Assembly: GCA_021292165.1 (NCBI GenBank)
Contig: CM037879.1
Location: 249,035,438 to 249,099,437, forward strand
Direction of reading: 5' to 3'
Length of the DNA stretch: 64,000 nucleotides
From: Shinisaurus crocodilurus
Lineage: Eukaryota > Chordata > Lepidosauria > Squamata > Shinisauridae
In this document: piece after piece, positions 11,735 through 22,953 of the stretch
Layout of the letters: each line of letters begins with the position of its first letter
Position numbering within the stretch: position 1 is the stretch's first letter
The notes under the pieces: generated by a model
Seen by the model: only the letters and a program-made list of their open reading frames with translations
What the model was told of the DNA's origin: nothing
Database searches by the model: none
Program-made: the position numbers and the translations under genes

Positions 11735-12400
11735 TGTGGAGAAAGCCAACCTAAGCCCCCTGCCTGACACACATACACTCACCAAGGAGGGGGGAAGGAG
11801 ACCCGGGGGGGGGGGGGAGACAGCCAGTCTCCACAGATGCCAAAGGGGACAAACAACATCTGCATAGAATCACCCCAGGGGGGAAGGCAGGAAGCATCAC
11901 CAGGTTTATCAATGCTCTCGCATATCAGCCACATCTACATAAGACTTGAATACCTCTCCAGAGCAGACACTTCGGCACCCCTAAGAAATGGCCACTCAAC
12001 ACCATAGGATGGGACCATTAAGCAAGTGGCTTCAAAGGGACCCCATCCCACGGGGGGAGGGCGTCACCGCACCTGACCCAAAAGGCCGCCCCTCAGGGAA
12101 GGTGTCAACCCACCTGATCACGGAGGGAAGGGCTACCTGAAACACCAAGGTATAAAACACCCTGCGCAAGGGAACTGGAACCTGTTCAGCAATCTTGCCC
12201 ATGCCTGGGGTAAGGGAACGAAGGATTGGCAACCCCGGGTAGCAGCACTCGGCGCGCTCCAGCTAGCTGGTATCACTGGCCACTTGGGTTGACCGGACCC
12301 CCGGGAAACCAAGCTGAAATCACTCACAAGCCGCTTGGGTAAACCGGGCCCAACTGAGACTCCACTTTCCACGGCCGCCCGCTTCACCGCGGTAATACCA
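11735..12400 (+). mobile_element. Probable solo LTR inside H2B remnant
   Basis: Begins TGTGGAGAAAGCC, resembling the head of the LTRs at 17294 and 53560, and ends in CA. A four-base direct repeat AAGG flanks it (11731-11734 and 12401-12404). It contains TATAAAA at about 12151. Terminal similarity to the other LTRs is weak at the 3' end, so the right boundary is tentative. Confidence 0.5.
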
Positions 12401-12469
12401 AAGGGTAAGCAAGGAAGAGGCAGCCGATTTTTGTTGTTTTTTAAATCAAAGTGCGCTTTTTCAAATTAT

Positions 12470-12580
12470 CCAATAAGGTTGTGGTTTCCTAGTATCAGCC
12501 AATCAAACATTCGAATTTCTGCAACGGGGAGAGTTGTTTTTCTAGCAGCAGCCAATCAAGGACGACAAGTGGTGTATAAA
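12470..12580 (+). promoter_or_regulatory. Promoter of the H3 pseudogene
   Basis: CCAAT boxes at 12470-12475, 12499-12504 and 12552-12557, and TATAAA at 12575-12580, about 50 bases before the ATG. It looks intact and differs from the promoter of the 7454 gene. Confidence 0.8.
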
Positions 12581-12598
12581 TTTTACCGCCGGGACTGA

Positions 12599-13039
<441 letters not shown>

Positions 13040-13096
13040 AGATCCGCGCCCGCCCCTTTGTTTCATCTGCCCTGAAAACCATTCACGAAACCCAAA

Positions 13097-13112
13097 GGCT
13101 CTTTTCAGAGCC
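13097..13112 (+). terminator. Histone 3' stem-loop of H3 pseudogene
   Basis: GGCTCTTTTCAGAGCC, identical to the stem-loop of the intact H3.2 gene, with a U7-type element GAAAGAGCCTGG at about 13129-13140. Confidence 0.93.
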
Positions 13113-13199
13113 AACGACGCCATCACTTGAAAGAGCCTGGAAGTCGTTCATTTGCGTCTGGAGGCTTCGCAATACTCTTACGTATAAATAAGCTTTTAA

Positions 13200-14206
13200 A
13201 TTTACTGGGGCTTCCTTTCAAGTTCCAAGCACTTACAGAATTCCTTTTACTTTTCACTCTTAAGCATTTATTTTAAAGATATTTGTGTACTGTGTCTCCA
13301 TCTCGAAATGTCTGTTCTGCTCCAGGATTCTCCCGATATGTGTACTTAAAAAGAAAAAAACCCACGGTCCTATACAGATCTGGGAGCAGGCCCCAGTGGT
13401 GCTTGTGAGTAGACACGTTACCTAGGATTGTACTGTGACTTTTATTAATATTTCAGTAGAATTCACCAGAGCTTGCTATTTCGACCGTTAAGGTTTGCTG
13501 TGAGTTTCAGCAACCCACCATAGTGCTGTAGAAGCCCTGGGTTTGTTTCACCGCTGGCTGACCGGTTCTGATTGGCGGGAAGCTATGAGGCAGGGAGGTT
13601 TAAAACCGGAAAAGCACGCGCTTTCTTCGCTGGCTGTCGTCCAGATTTAGCAATATTTCATAGCGAGGTGTCCAATCTGGAGCTGAACTTTGTCTGAGAC
13701 CCTCTATTAGTCCTGCCGTGATGTCTCTTACTAGATAATAGAATGAGTTCATGCCATTTTCACTGTTTCTTCAGTTTCTACAACTTTCTCAAGCTTTTGT
13801 GCTGATTTCAATCAGTCCTACTTGTCCAAATCTCTCAGAAATAAATACCACTTTGCTCTCTTATTACTGCGTTGAGCAATGCCGCAAAAGAAAGCTGAAT
13901 GCTTTCCTTTCCCAGGTATGGACAAACAGCACCCTTTTGCAGCAGTTGGGGAAAGGACCTTGGGAAGGTACCTCTGTCTAGTACTAACAATGGGGTGAGC
14001 TCATGTTTCTCCGCAGCAAGTTGGATCTGCAACTGATTTTTGCAGTTTAGAGTGCTTGGAGCACTGTGCGCCTGTTCATTTTGGCCAGCCCTGTCCTTTT
14101 CTAGGATACTACATCTCTCTCCTCCATTCTTTCCTCTTTTTATTTTTTTCCTCCAGCAGTCTACCCATGTAGCATGTTCAATCTTCTTTGAGCTGTGTTT
14201 GGGTCC
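13200..14206. other. Spacer with an orphan promoter-like patch
   Basis: No gene found. At about 13568-13605 there is an inverted CCAAT (GATTGGC) and, about 25 bases on, TTTAAAACC, reminiscent of a histone promoter, but no histone coding sequence follows. The rest looks unique. Confidence 0.4.
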
Positions 14207-14214
14207 CCTTGGGC

Positions 14215-14350
14215 CAGGGCTCTCCAACCTTGGGTCCCCAGATGTTGCTGGACTACAGCTCCCAGAATCCCTTGCCATTAGCCATGCTGGCTGGGTATGC
14301 TGGGAGCTGTAGGTCAGCAACATCTGGGGACCCAAGGTTGGAGAGCCCTG
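14215..14350. mobile_element. hAT-type hairpin MITE
   Basis: Near-palindromic element with ends CAGGGCTCTCCAACC and its complement, containing CCCCAGATGTTG in both arms. Flanks (14207-14214 and 14351-14358) agree at five of eight bases, a decayed 8-bp duplication. Confidence 0.75.
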
Positions 14351-14523
14351 CGTTAGGGATTTCCCACTATTTTTTTTTGAGGGGACATGTTTCTGAAAAA
14401 CGACACACACCCCAACTGCTGATGGTACTGTTGTGTCAATGGTACTGTTTTTTGGTTACATAAGGATCTATATTTGGAGAATGAGTTCATTATTTGTGCA
14501 TGGGAGATATATATAGATATATA

Positions 14524-14524
<1 letters not shown>

Positions 14525-14581
<57 letters not shown>
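14525..14581. repeat. (AAT)n microsatellite
   Basis: About 19 AAT/TAA units, lying at the 3' tail of the adjacent minus-strand LINE. Confidence 0.95.
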
Positions 14582-14582
<1 letters not shown>

Positions 14583-15080
14583 TATTATTTATTTCTTACC
14601 CGCCTCTCCACTCAGATCGAGGCGGGGAACAACCATAAATATAAAATACATAGCTAGTTAAAACATAGTAAATATTATTAAAATATTCTTAAAAACCTTT
14701 AAAAGTATCCTAAAAACTCTTAAAATTCCACTGGGTAGGTCTGTCGGAAGAGGTCAGTCTTTATGGCCTTTTTAAAAGCCAAGAGACTTTCTAGTTGACG
14801 AGTCTCCTCCGACAGGCCTTTCCACAATCTGGGAGCAGCAGAAGAGAAGGTCCTCTGGGTGGTACCCGCCAGCCTAGTCTTGGCTGACTGGAGTAAATTC
14901 CTCCCAGAGGACCTAAGTGTGTGGGGCGGATTGTATGGGAGAAGGCGATCCTGCAGGTAACCCGGACCCAAACCATGTAGGGCTTTAAAGGTAATAACCA
15001 ACACTTTATACTTCGCCCGGAAAGAGCGAAAATATGAGAGAAAGGGATTATGATCTAGCCCTGGAATCAAACTTGATGGA
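14582..15080 (-). mobile_element. 5'-truncated LINE, RT C-terminus (CR1/L2 type)
   Basis: The minus strand encodes the C-terminal part typical of Jockey-superfamily LINE ORF2: KYKVLVITFKALHGLGPGYL, then a Ser/Arg-rich stretch, then SSAAPRLWKGL. The (AAT)n tail marks its 3' end. Not functional. Confidence 0.85.
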
Positions 15081-16424
15081 GGGGCAGGTCAAAGCTAGTT
15101 GTTGTTCCTTCCAGTATGAATGAGTGTAAGCATTTTATTATGGCCCTTCCCACAAGAAAAAACCCATCAGCAACTCAGTTCTCTCACAGGGGCACTGCTA
15201 AATTTTTCTTTGCCCATTCTCCCACTCACAGCTTTCACCCAGACCTCAGCCTCTCATGTCCAGAAATGGTTGTGCTGTTTTATATGAGATTGTTGTAGAA
15301 GGCTTCCCCGTTGTCCCCTTGCAACCAAATCCCACCACACAGTGGTTTATATTCGACAGGGAAACTGGAGGCTTTAGGAAGCCACAAACCTCTCGCACCT
15401 GTGTGTGGGGGTGTTTGAGGCGAATATGGTAATACGTTCTGATATGTTCCTGTGATAAGGAACAGGCCAGGTGTCAGCACCTGGCATCATTGGGCAGCTG
15501 CCAGTGCCCTGGCACCTGATGGGGCAGGTGCTTATTCTGGGTTTGCAAGCCTCCCACCATTTGAATTAAACCACAGTGACCCTGAATTAGTGTTACTCCT
15601 AAGCACTGTGGGACATTACAGTGGTGACGCCTGTTGCTGTTGGTCACTGCCAGCAGGCATGCTCCGTGGGGGTGGGACCGTGGGAGAACCAATGTAAGGA
15701 GTGTTAGCCCACCAGAGCACACATTTGCCAGTCCCCTCTCAAACCAGAAACCGGCCCTGATAAGGAAAGTGTGCTCTCTGCACCTTCATTAATGTTGTGT
15801 TCCAGGGCTCTGCCTGACATTGAGAAGAAATTGTGAACTGTAGCTCAAATTATGGTCTGTTTGCTGGATGATTATCACTTCAGTGCACTGCATCTTCTTT
15901 TTCATGAACACTGTTTCACAGGTCAAAGCAGCAGCAGCTTTTGATCCAGTTCCTTGCATCAGCACACCTGTATTAGAAAATTTACCACCTGTATGACTAA
16001 CAGGATATTATTTGGGGGTGGGTGGGGGGGAGGGGGTAAGGTAAGCCCAAAGTAGCCTTGCTGAAAAATGGGGTGTGTGTGCCATTTGTCCCCCTCCCCC
16101 TCATTGTCCAGCTGTTTGCACATGCTTGCTTAGCAGCCTGAAGCTGCCAGGAGCAATCCAGCAGCCATGGTTTGCATACATGTGCTCTAGAGACCATGGG
16201 TGGACAACCTGTGGTACAGTGAAAGGATGAATGATTTACTTTTTAATGGGTAATTTGGACTACTATATTTTGTTTTCAAAGCTAACAAGTTTGTAAATGT
16301 TTGAAACACACACTTCCTTCAAGTACCTTCAGCTTTATCGCTAAACATAGTATTAAAAGGGAATTGGTGCACAAAACTGATGTTATGAAACATTTTGGAA
16401 GTGCCACCTGTTTATTATACCAAT
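15081..16424. other. No gene seen
   Basis: Non-coding sequence without a repeat boundary I could fix. Around 15460-15720 there are short GC-rich inverted phrases (CAGGTGTCAGCACCTGGC) of unknown nature. Confidence 0.4.
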
Positions 16425-16640
16425 TTTATTTACTACACTTACATCCCACCTTTTCTCCAAGAAGCTCAGGGTGGCATACAGGGTTCTCCCATTTTAGCCT
16501 CACAACAACCCTGTGAGGTAGGCTTAGGCTGAGTCAGAGTGACTCATCCAAGCCAGGTGAGCTTCATGGCTAAGTAGGGATTTGAACCTGGTCCCAGTCA
16601 GACACTAACTACTACACTCACTGTACTTCACTCAAGCCAC
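16425..16640 (-). repeat. tRNA-derived SINE (Sauria-like), degraded
   Basis: Minus-strand copy of the SINE also found at 22983, 25375, 27790 and 28655. Recognised by ACAACCCTGTGAGGTAGGC and a decayed tRNA head near 16600-16640. Confidence 0.75.
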
Positions 16641-17293
16641 AGGAGGCATGGTGTTGCTGCCAAGGGAAATTTTAGAGGGGAGGGGGGCTGGAACATTATG
16701 CTAGGAAGGAACATGGCCTGGAGTCACCTGGATTTAGACGTGTAGAGATATGGGAAACTGCCACCTCCTGCTGTGAGAAATAAAATTCATTCATGCTTCC
16801 CAAGCAGTTAACCTTTCCTAATCCATAAAAGTAAAGGGTTCCTGACATACATCTAGTGCTCATATGATATAACTCAAGCCTCCTTAGTTAGTACCCAATA
16901 AATTAAATAGGTGTGGCTTGCATCCTTTGATCATGGAACAAAGGGAACATCTGAGCTCCATGCTGGGGCTTCAGAAATGCCATTGGGCAGCAATCTGATA
17001 TGAAGGCTTCTATCAATACTGTGTATAAATGCCCGAAGACCAACTGGGCTGAAAGAGCCGTCCCTTCATACTTCTCTAGTGAAATAACCTTTCTTAAGCT
17101 GCACCCAAATGGCAAGGTTTACTCTTAATCGTGATGATCATCACATGCCTCAAGCAGAGAGCAGGAGTGACCAGGATGTCCTTTTACAAAAGATGCCTGC
17201 CTGCCTGCCTGGTTCAGTTTCAAAGAATGCCTCACCTCCGTAAGCGAGGCCACAAGCTACACCATCACGGACTGAAGAGACTGAGAGAGAAGA
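16641..17293. other. No gene seen
   Basis: Non-coding sequence without recognised features up to the LTR at 17294. Confidence 0.4.
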
Positions 17294-18055
17294 TGTGAAG
17301 AGAAAGCCAGCCAGGGCAGGTACACACAGACACCCCCCCCACCTTTCACCTGATACCACACTTGCTCACAATAGAACACACATGCACACCCTCAGACTAC
17401 TTCCCCTCCCTTGGCAGTCAAACGAGCTGTGAAACATTCCAAACAGGAGAGGGGCGCCAAGATGCCTAGTGGCCACAAAGAAATGGCAAGTACTCCTTGC
17501 CATTACACTCCTAAAGTACCCAGAGAAACAGGTACTCCTGACCCGTTCGACAGGAACGCAGGAGGGAGGAGGGAGCCAAGAAGAAGGGATAAAAAAAGGG
17601 GCTTGTGGCGGGAAAAGGTTGTTGGTCGTGGGCAGCAAGCTGCGCGGAGGTCCAGGGCTTCGGTCTGACCTCAGGATCCAGCCCTGGGCAGCTCCCGGTG
17701 AAACTAGCTGAATTCGCCTAGTCGCTGAGCTATGCGGCTATCAAGGAATCAGGGTCATTCCAGGTAAACCTTGTGTGTACTGTTGCTACGACTTGCTCTA
17801 TACCCATGTCAGTTGCAGGCACGTGCTTTGCGAGCTGCTTTTGTGTATGTTTTGATACACTCAATTAAACTGTTAACCTATAAACATTGTAGTGGCTCCC
17901 ATTCATAAAACTGCTTCCTTCACTGTCCTAGTGTTAAAATTGGCTGTGGCTTTTGTCTAAGTGCCGCGGACCGCGTGTAAAGGGCTAACTTTGCTCCGGT
18001 TAACCCCTGGGTACCCGGACCCGCACAATTGGACCGACTTTGATCCTTTTTCACA
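17294..18055 (+). mobile_element. Solo LTR, family A (copy 1)
   Basis: Starts TGTGAAGAG and ends TTTTTCACA, giving the inverted ends TGTGAA/TTCACA. It is flanked by a perfect 5-bp duplication GAAGA (17289-17293 and 18056-18060). An A-rich TATA-like site lies near 17587 and an AATTAAA polyadenylation-like signal near 17862. Closely related to 53560-54282. Confidence 0.9.
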
Positions 18056-18156
18056 GAAGAGGAGAACTGGATGGGTGGATGGGGTGTGTGAATGGGTGTG
18101 TGTGGAAGAGACTCTGGGGTGGCTTTGTCCTACTTCACTGCTGGCATTCAGTCCTA

Positions 18157-18312
18157 GGATCATAGAGTTGGAAGGGGTCTACAAGGCCAACGAGTCCAAC
18201 CCCCTGCTCAATGCAGGAAACTAGAGGAGGGGTCTCCCATCCAAGTAATAACCAGGCCTGACCCTGCTTAGCTTTCCACGCCTAGACAAGCTGAGCCAGC
18301 GTGAGCCACAGG
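18157..18312 (-). repeat. 5S rRNA-derived SINE (copy 2)
   Basis: Minus-strand copy with the 5S-like internal region (GGAAAGCTAAGCAGGGTCAG on the minus strand) and a CR1-like tail (TTGGACTCGTTGGCC, then CAACTCTATGAT). Confidence 0.85.
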
Positions 18313-18547
18313 CCTGTATATCCTCAGAGGAGGAAATGCGGCCCTCAGGCTGAAAAAGGTTCCCCAGCATAGGCTATAGGCTAAGGCACCTGGCTCTTCC
18401 TGTGTCACTGGCAAGGCTGGTTGAAAGTTTTTGTGGGCCTTTCCCAAGGTGCCCACAGTGAGTCTCTAGGGGCCCTAAAGTGTGGGCTGGGTGGACTCAC
18501 CGTGAACCGAGAGAAAGTCCTCAGGACTTGCTCTCACATTCATGGAG

Positions 18548-18895
18548 ACTGGGTTCACATGATCGCAGAGGGAAAATAAGACGCGGTTTCGTGAGCTGCC
18601 TAATTAGCATAATTACCCTTGCCAGGCACGGGTTGTCGTGACATCTGAACCCAGTGAGGCTGGGTGGCTGGCGTGGTTGACAAACCTCCCTGAAACCCAT
18701 GGCTTGCTCTAGGCTTGCTGGGTGATTTGTAAACCACCCCAGTCACCCACCCTTGCCAGGTTTGGACATCATTACAACCTGCACCTGGTGAGGGTAATTA
18801 TGCTAATTAGGCAGCTGGGGCCAGCTCACATGGGGAGGGAAAATAAACCATGGCTTGTTTTCCCTCCGTGACTGTGTGATGTGAACCCAGTCTTG
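18548..18895. mobile_element. Long palindromic MITE-like element
   Basis: About 350 bp with complementary arms: ACTGGGTTCACATGATC near the left edge pairs with its near-complement at the right edge. Inside, CTAATTAGCATAATTACCC pairs perfectly with its complement near 18787-18810. No clear target-site duplication was fixed, so the superfamily is open. Confidence 0.65.
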
Positions 18896-19364
18896 GTGTG
18901 GGACTAAGCCCAGTCAGAAACGATGCGCAACTACCTCTGATCCAGCTGGGTCCTCCATGGTCTGAGAAAGCACCCCACACCTGCACGCACCATCACACAG
19001 GACAATAGGTGGAAGTGGGCAGGTGTTGCTGCTACTTCCAAGCTGGCTGGCACCAAAGCAAAGCGACAGCACACCAAAGAGTCCTTCGGCTGTCTTTACA
19101 GTGCAGGGGGCTGAGGCTGAACCAGGTCTGGGCTTCAGCAAGAGCTTGACTGACTCAGACAACTAAATGTATAGAAACAACAGTGATCATTAGTCTTTTT
19201 GATCTGGTGTGTAAGGCTGGACACTTCTGAAAAATGTAGCCCGGTCTGTTTGCCCATTCCCTTTTCCTGCAATCCTGCCCTGCATCCCCTTTTTCTAATG
19301 CAATGATTTTTCAGAGTTCTAATTACCATACCCTATCCTTTAAAAATAATGCAAGCTTCTAGAC

Positions 19365-19500
19365 CAGGGCTCTCCAACCTTGGGTCCCCAGATGTTGCTG
19401 ACCTACAGCTCCCAGCATACCCAGCCAGCATGGCTAATGGCAAGCAATTCTGGGAGCTGTAGTCCAGCAACATCTGGGGACCCAAGGTTGGAGAGCTCTG
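19365..19500. mobile_element. hAT-type hairpin MITE
   Basis: Same family as 14215-14350. The ends CAGGGCTCTCC and GGAGAGCTCTG are flanked by TTCTAGAC and CTCTAGAG, six of eight bases alike. Confidence 0.8.
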
Positions 19501-20555
19501 CTCTAGAGACACAATCCTGAGCAGGAGGGTAGTAGTTTGCTACTGCTCTGTGTTGTGGTAAATCCCCTTCTTCTTTCCCTTGCTACTTTCACTCCAGGTG
19601 GCTATACATAAAGCCAAGCCTTCCCAGATACTCAAAGTTCACCCTGTACCAGCAAGATCTATGGATTGGGCTACAAATGGAATCAAAATTGATTTAAATC
19701 CAAGCAGGGCTGTTTTGTCACCTTAGGCAGAGTGGACAAGAGGTGTATCCATGCAACTTGCTGATGCACTCTAGAACCTCCTGCAATGCGAGGTTTCTGG
19801 AGTGCACTCAGTTCATACAGAGAGAGCTAGCATGATGAATGCCTCTTAAATTGTGCCGCAGTTGCACTAGGCAACTGCCTAGACTGTCTGTCTGTCTGTT
19901 CTGGCTGGCCCCGAATCTTAGCATTTCAGCTTAATATGGATCAGACTGATAGGCCGAGTTACGCAGACCTTAGTCAAACTTTTAATTATTTCTGTATAGC
20001 TGTAAAAATTGCATGCGTTTTGAGATGCTTTGGGATGAACAGTGTTATCAAAAAGTTAACTATGACTGATATTACAGGTTTTCCCTTCCCTGATAGAATT
20101 ATATTGTATCATTTAGGAAATAAGTGATCCAGTTTACAGCTTTATGTGTACAAGTGAATCCTGTCCCCCATCACATTTTGGAAGCATAAAATGATATCTA
20201 TTATATTTAAAATAATGAGTGACGTTTTCTCTTTTGGAATTTTATTGCTATTACCATGTTCTGCCTGATCCTGTTAAGTCAGTTACATCGCAGACCCATT
20301 AGGTCTTTATCTTGCCGGATAAAATGCAGTGCCCAAGAACTGCCCCACTGCTCAAAGCCTTTCCAACTATAAGACAGCAGGGCTTGTGTGGGTGTGCTGG
20401 CTTTGAAAGTTTTGAGGAGCTGCCTGAGCAGAAGGATCAAGGAGTTTCTCTGAATGGATGGATAAGGAAGAGAACGAGAATCCCCTCTTGGACACTGTGG
20501 CAAAGATGCTGAAAAGTCTGTAGAGCATCTGAAAAGGGCAGATAAAATAACAGAC
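19501..20555. other. Upstream region of the lectin-pentraxin gene
   Basis: No separate gene. The promoter was not identified with confidence; a TATA-like CTATAAGAC lies near 20366, about 190 bases before the start codon. Confidence 0.4.
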
Positions 20556-20616
20556 ATGCTGCGCAACGTTGCAGTTCTGGCTATTGTCGCTCTGCATTGG
20601 CTCATGACACATAAAC
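20556..20616 (+). CDS. Lectin-pentraxin exon 1 (signal peptide)
   Basis: [20 protein letters not shown] followed by donor GTAAGT. One base of a split codon carries over (phase 1). The hydrophobic core suits a cleavable signal peptide. The 5' UTR upstream is undefined. Confidence 0.8.
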
Positions 20617-22916
20617 GTAAGTAGTACAGTTCTAATTACTACATTGCTAGACAAATTAGGCCTTGATCCCAAATTGCTTGACACATGTGAATGCGGACCT
20701 TAGGGCTGCTGTTCCAGGCACACTTCCCTGGTAAGTCCCATTGAACCTGGTAGGATTTACTTCTGAATAAATATACATAGGATTGGGCTGCAAAGTGGAA
20801 TATTTTAGCCTCATGTGCCACCCAATTGATGTTGGACTGGAATAGAGGTCAAGCCAAAACCTATTTAAAAGGTATGTATGTCTTTGTTTCGGACTGGAGC
20901 TGATTTATTTACATAGTAATAGGGCTAAAATGGGCCCGGGTGTTCTGGCTTTACTGGTTTGGCTATTGATTTTCAAAAATGTTGTACTTTCCCCTCAAGA
21001 TAGATTCCTATTCATAAATCTTTCATGGTAAATAGACTTGTACTGAGTGTGGTTAACTGTGCAGTCGAGGTGACGCTGATGTTATGCATGATTTCACCTG
21101 TTTTTCTGCCATATTTATCTTTCCACTAACGGAGGCATGCTTCCTATACTGCTGTTCTTTTTTCCCCAGGCAATAGTGGCAATGTTGCCATTGCAGATGC
21201 TTCAGTAATCCCAATTGGAGGTAAATACTGAGTCATTGTATCTGTGATATATTTAAACTTAAATCCCTCCTTATCCTATTTGCCTGAGATGATCAGTGTG
21301 TGTCTATTTTAGTCTATATATTTATAAAACAGCCTCTCATCTTTCATTCCTGTCTCCAACCTTCCTCCTCCTGAGTAGTATCGTCTCACATTCAGTGGCC
21401 CTAATCAACCCCCTATTCACTTTTGGACCTCCAGATGTATTGGCTTACGACTCCCATCATCAACTCCCTTCATAGACAGTAGTGAAGTGAGGGATCATGG
21501 GAGTTGTAGGCTAAAACATCTGGAGGGCCACAAGTTGCCCGCCCCTGGGTAGGAACCAGCAGCCTAGAGCCCTCAAGCCCTCTCCATCCCCACAGCAGTC
21601 AGAGGTCTTTAAGGGCACAGCCCTATGCAGCATGTTTAGACAGAAAAAAGTGCTACAAGTGGCAGCATCCCTCCAACCAGCCATGCTGGCTGGGGTATGC
21701 TGGGAGTTGTAGGACTTTTTTCTAGTCTAAATATGCTATAGGGTTGCATCTTCAAAAACCTAGTCTCTGCCCCAGAAAGGTGGGGTGTTTTTTTGTGTGG
21801 TGGTGGTTGCAGAGTTACCGTAACCCTTCCTTCCCTTTGCACTGTGCAGCCCCAAATCCCCACCCCACCCAGCAATTAGGCTTGCCCATCTTTTTAAAAT
21901 GAGAACAATGAAGCTAATCTCTTCCCCACTCCTGTTTCCTTGTCTTTCATTCAAAAGTGCCTTATGCTCCAACAAAGTCTGCTTCTACGGCTAATATTCC
22001 AGCATGACCTATTTTGTGCAAATCTGAATTTAAATTTCAAGTGTGCAGAAACAGAGGAATCTCCCCTTCATTATAGGTCTCCTATCTCTGCCAGCAGGCG
22101 AGAACATGTAAGGTAATGAGCAGGGTCAAGAGATTCAGTTTTCATAACAACTCCAACTAAGTTGATTCATATAGCTATCTGGCCAACGGTGGAGGTGGTG
22201 GCGGCGGCCGTGCACCTGCCTCCCGCCACACGCCTGCTGGGATTGGCTGCACAGGATGCGTTGGGAAATGCTGGAATAACGGTGCTTCACAACGCCTGCT
22301 GAAAGCCAAATCTGATGACGTGGCCAGCCTTTCCCAACACTGGCTGGGGGTGATGGGACTAATAGTCCAGCACATTTGGAGGGGGCCAGGTGTGGGGAAG
22401 GCTGTAATAGGCCTTCAGAGTAGTGCCATGAAACAGAAAGCAGATTTACGTGTGTATGTGCGAGACAATGAAGTACCTCTTCTTCACACGGGTTTATGGA
22501 GTTATTTATTCATTTCATTGTGATACCGCCCAATAGCTGAAGCTCTCTGGGTGGTTCACAGCAATTCACAAAATATAAAATATAGATACAATAAAAGACA
22601 GCATAAAATACAGATACAATAATAGTACAGTATAAAATACAGATACCATAAAATACAACATAAAATTTCAATATACAAAATTTAAAACAGTTTAAACAGC
22701 TAAAAAAAATTTCAATAAAAAACTAGACCTCTTAAAACAGCTGACATGTCCCATCATATGCCATTCAATGGCTGGGAGTTGAGGACAGTCTTAACCTTGC
22801 GCCGAAAAGATGGCAGAGTTGGCACCAGGCGCCATGTCCCATCCGATACTTTATGCACATTTCGCCTCCTCCCAGCCCCCCAACTGGCCTTACTTGGTTT
22901 ACATATGAGGAGGCGT

Positions 22917-22953
<37 letters not shown>

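Noticed and set aside
14208..14356. Rho-independent-type terminator or structured RNA from the strong hairpin
   Set aside because: The same hairpin recurs many times with 8-bp flanking duplications; it is a hAT MITE.
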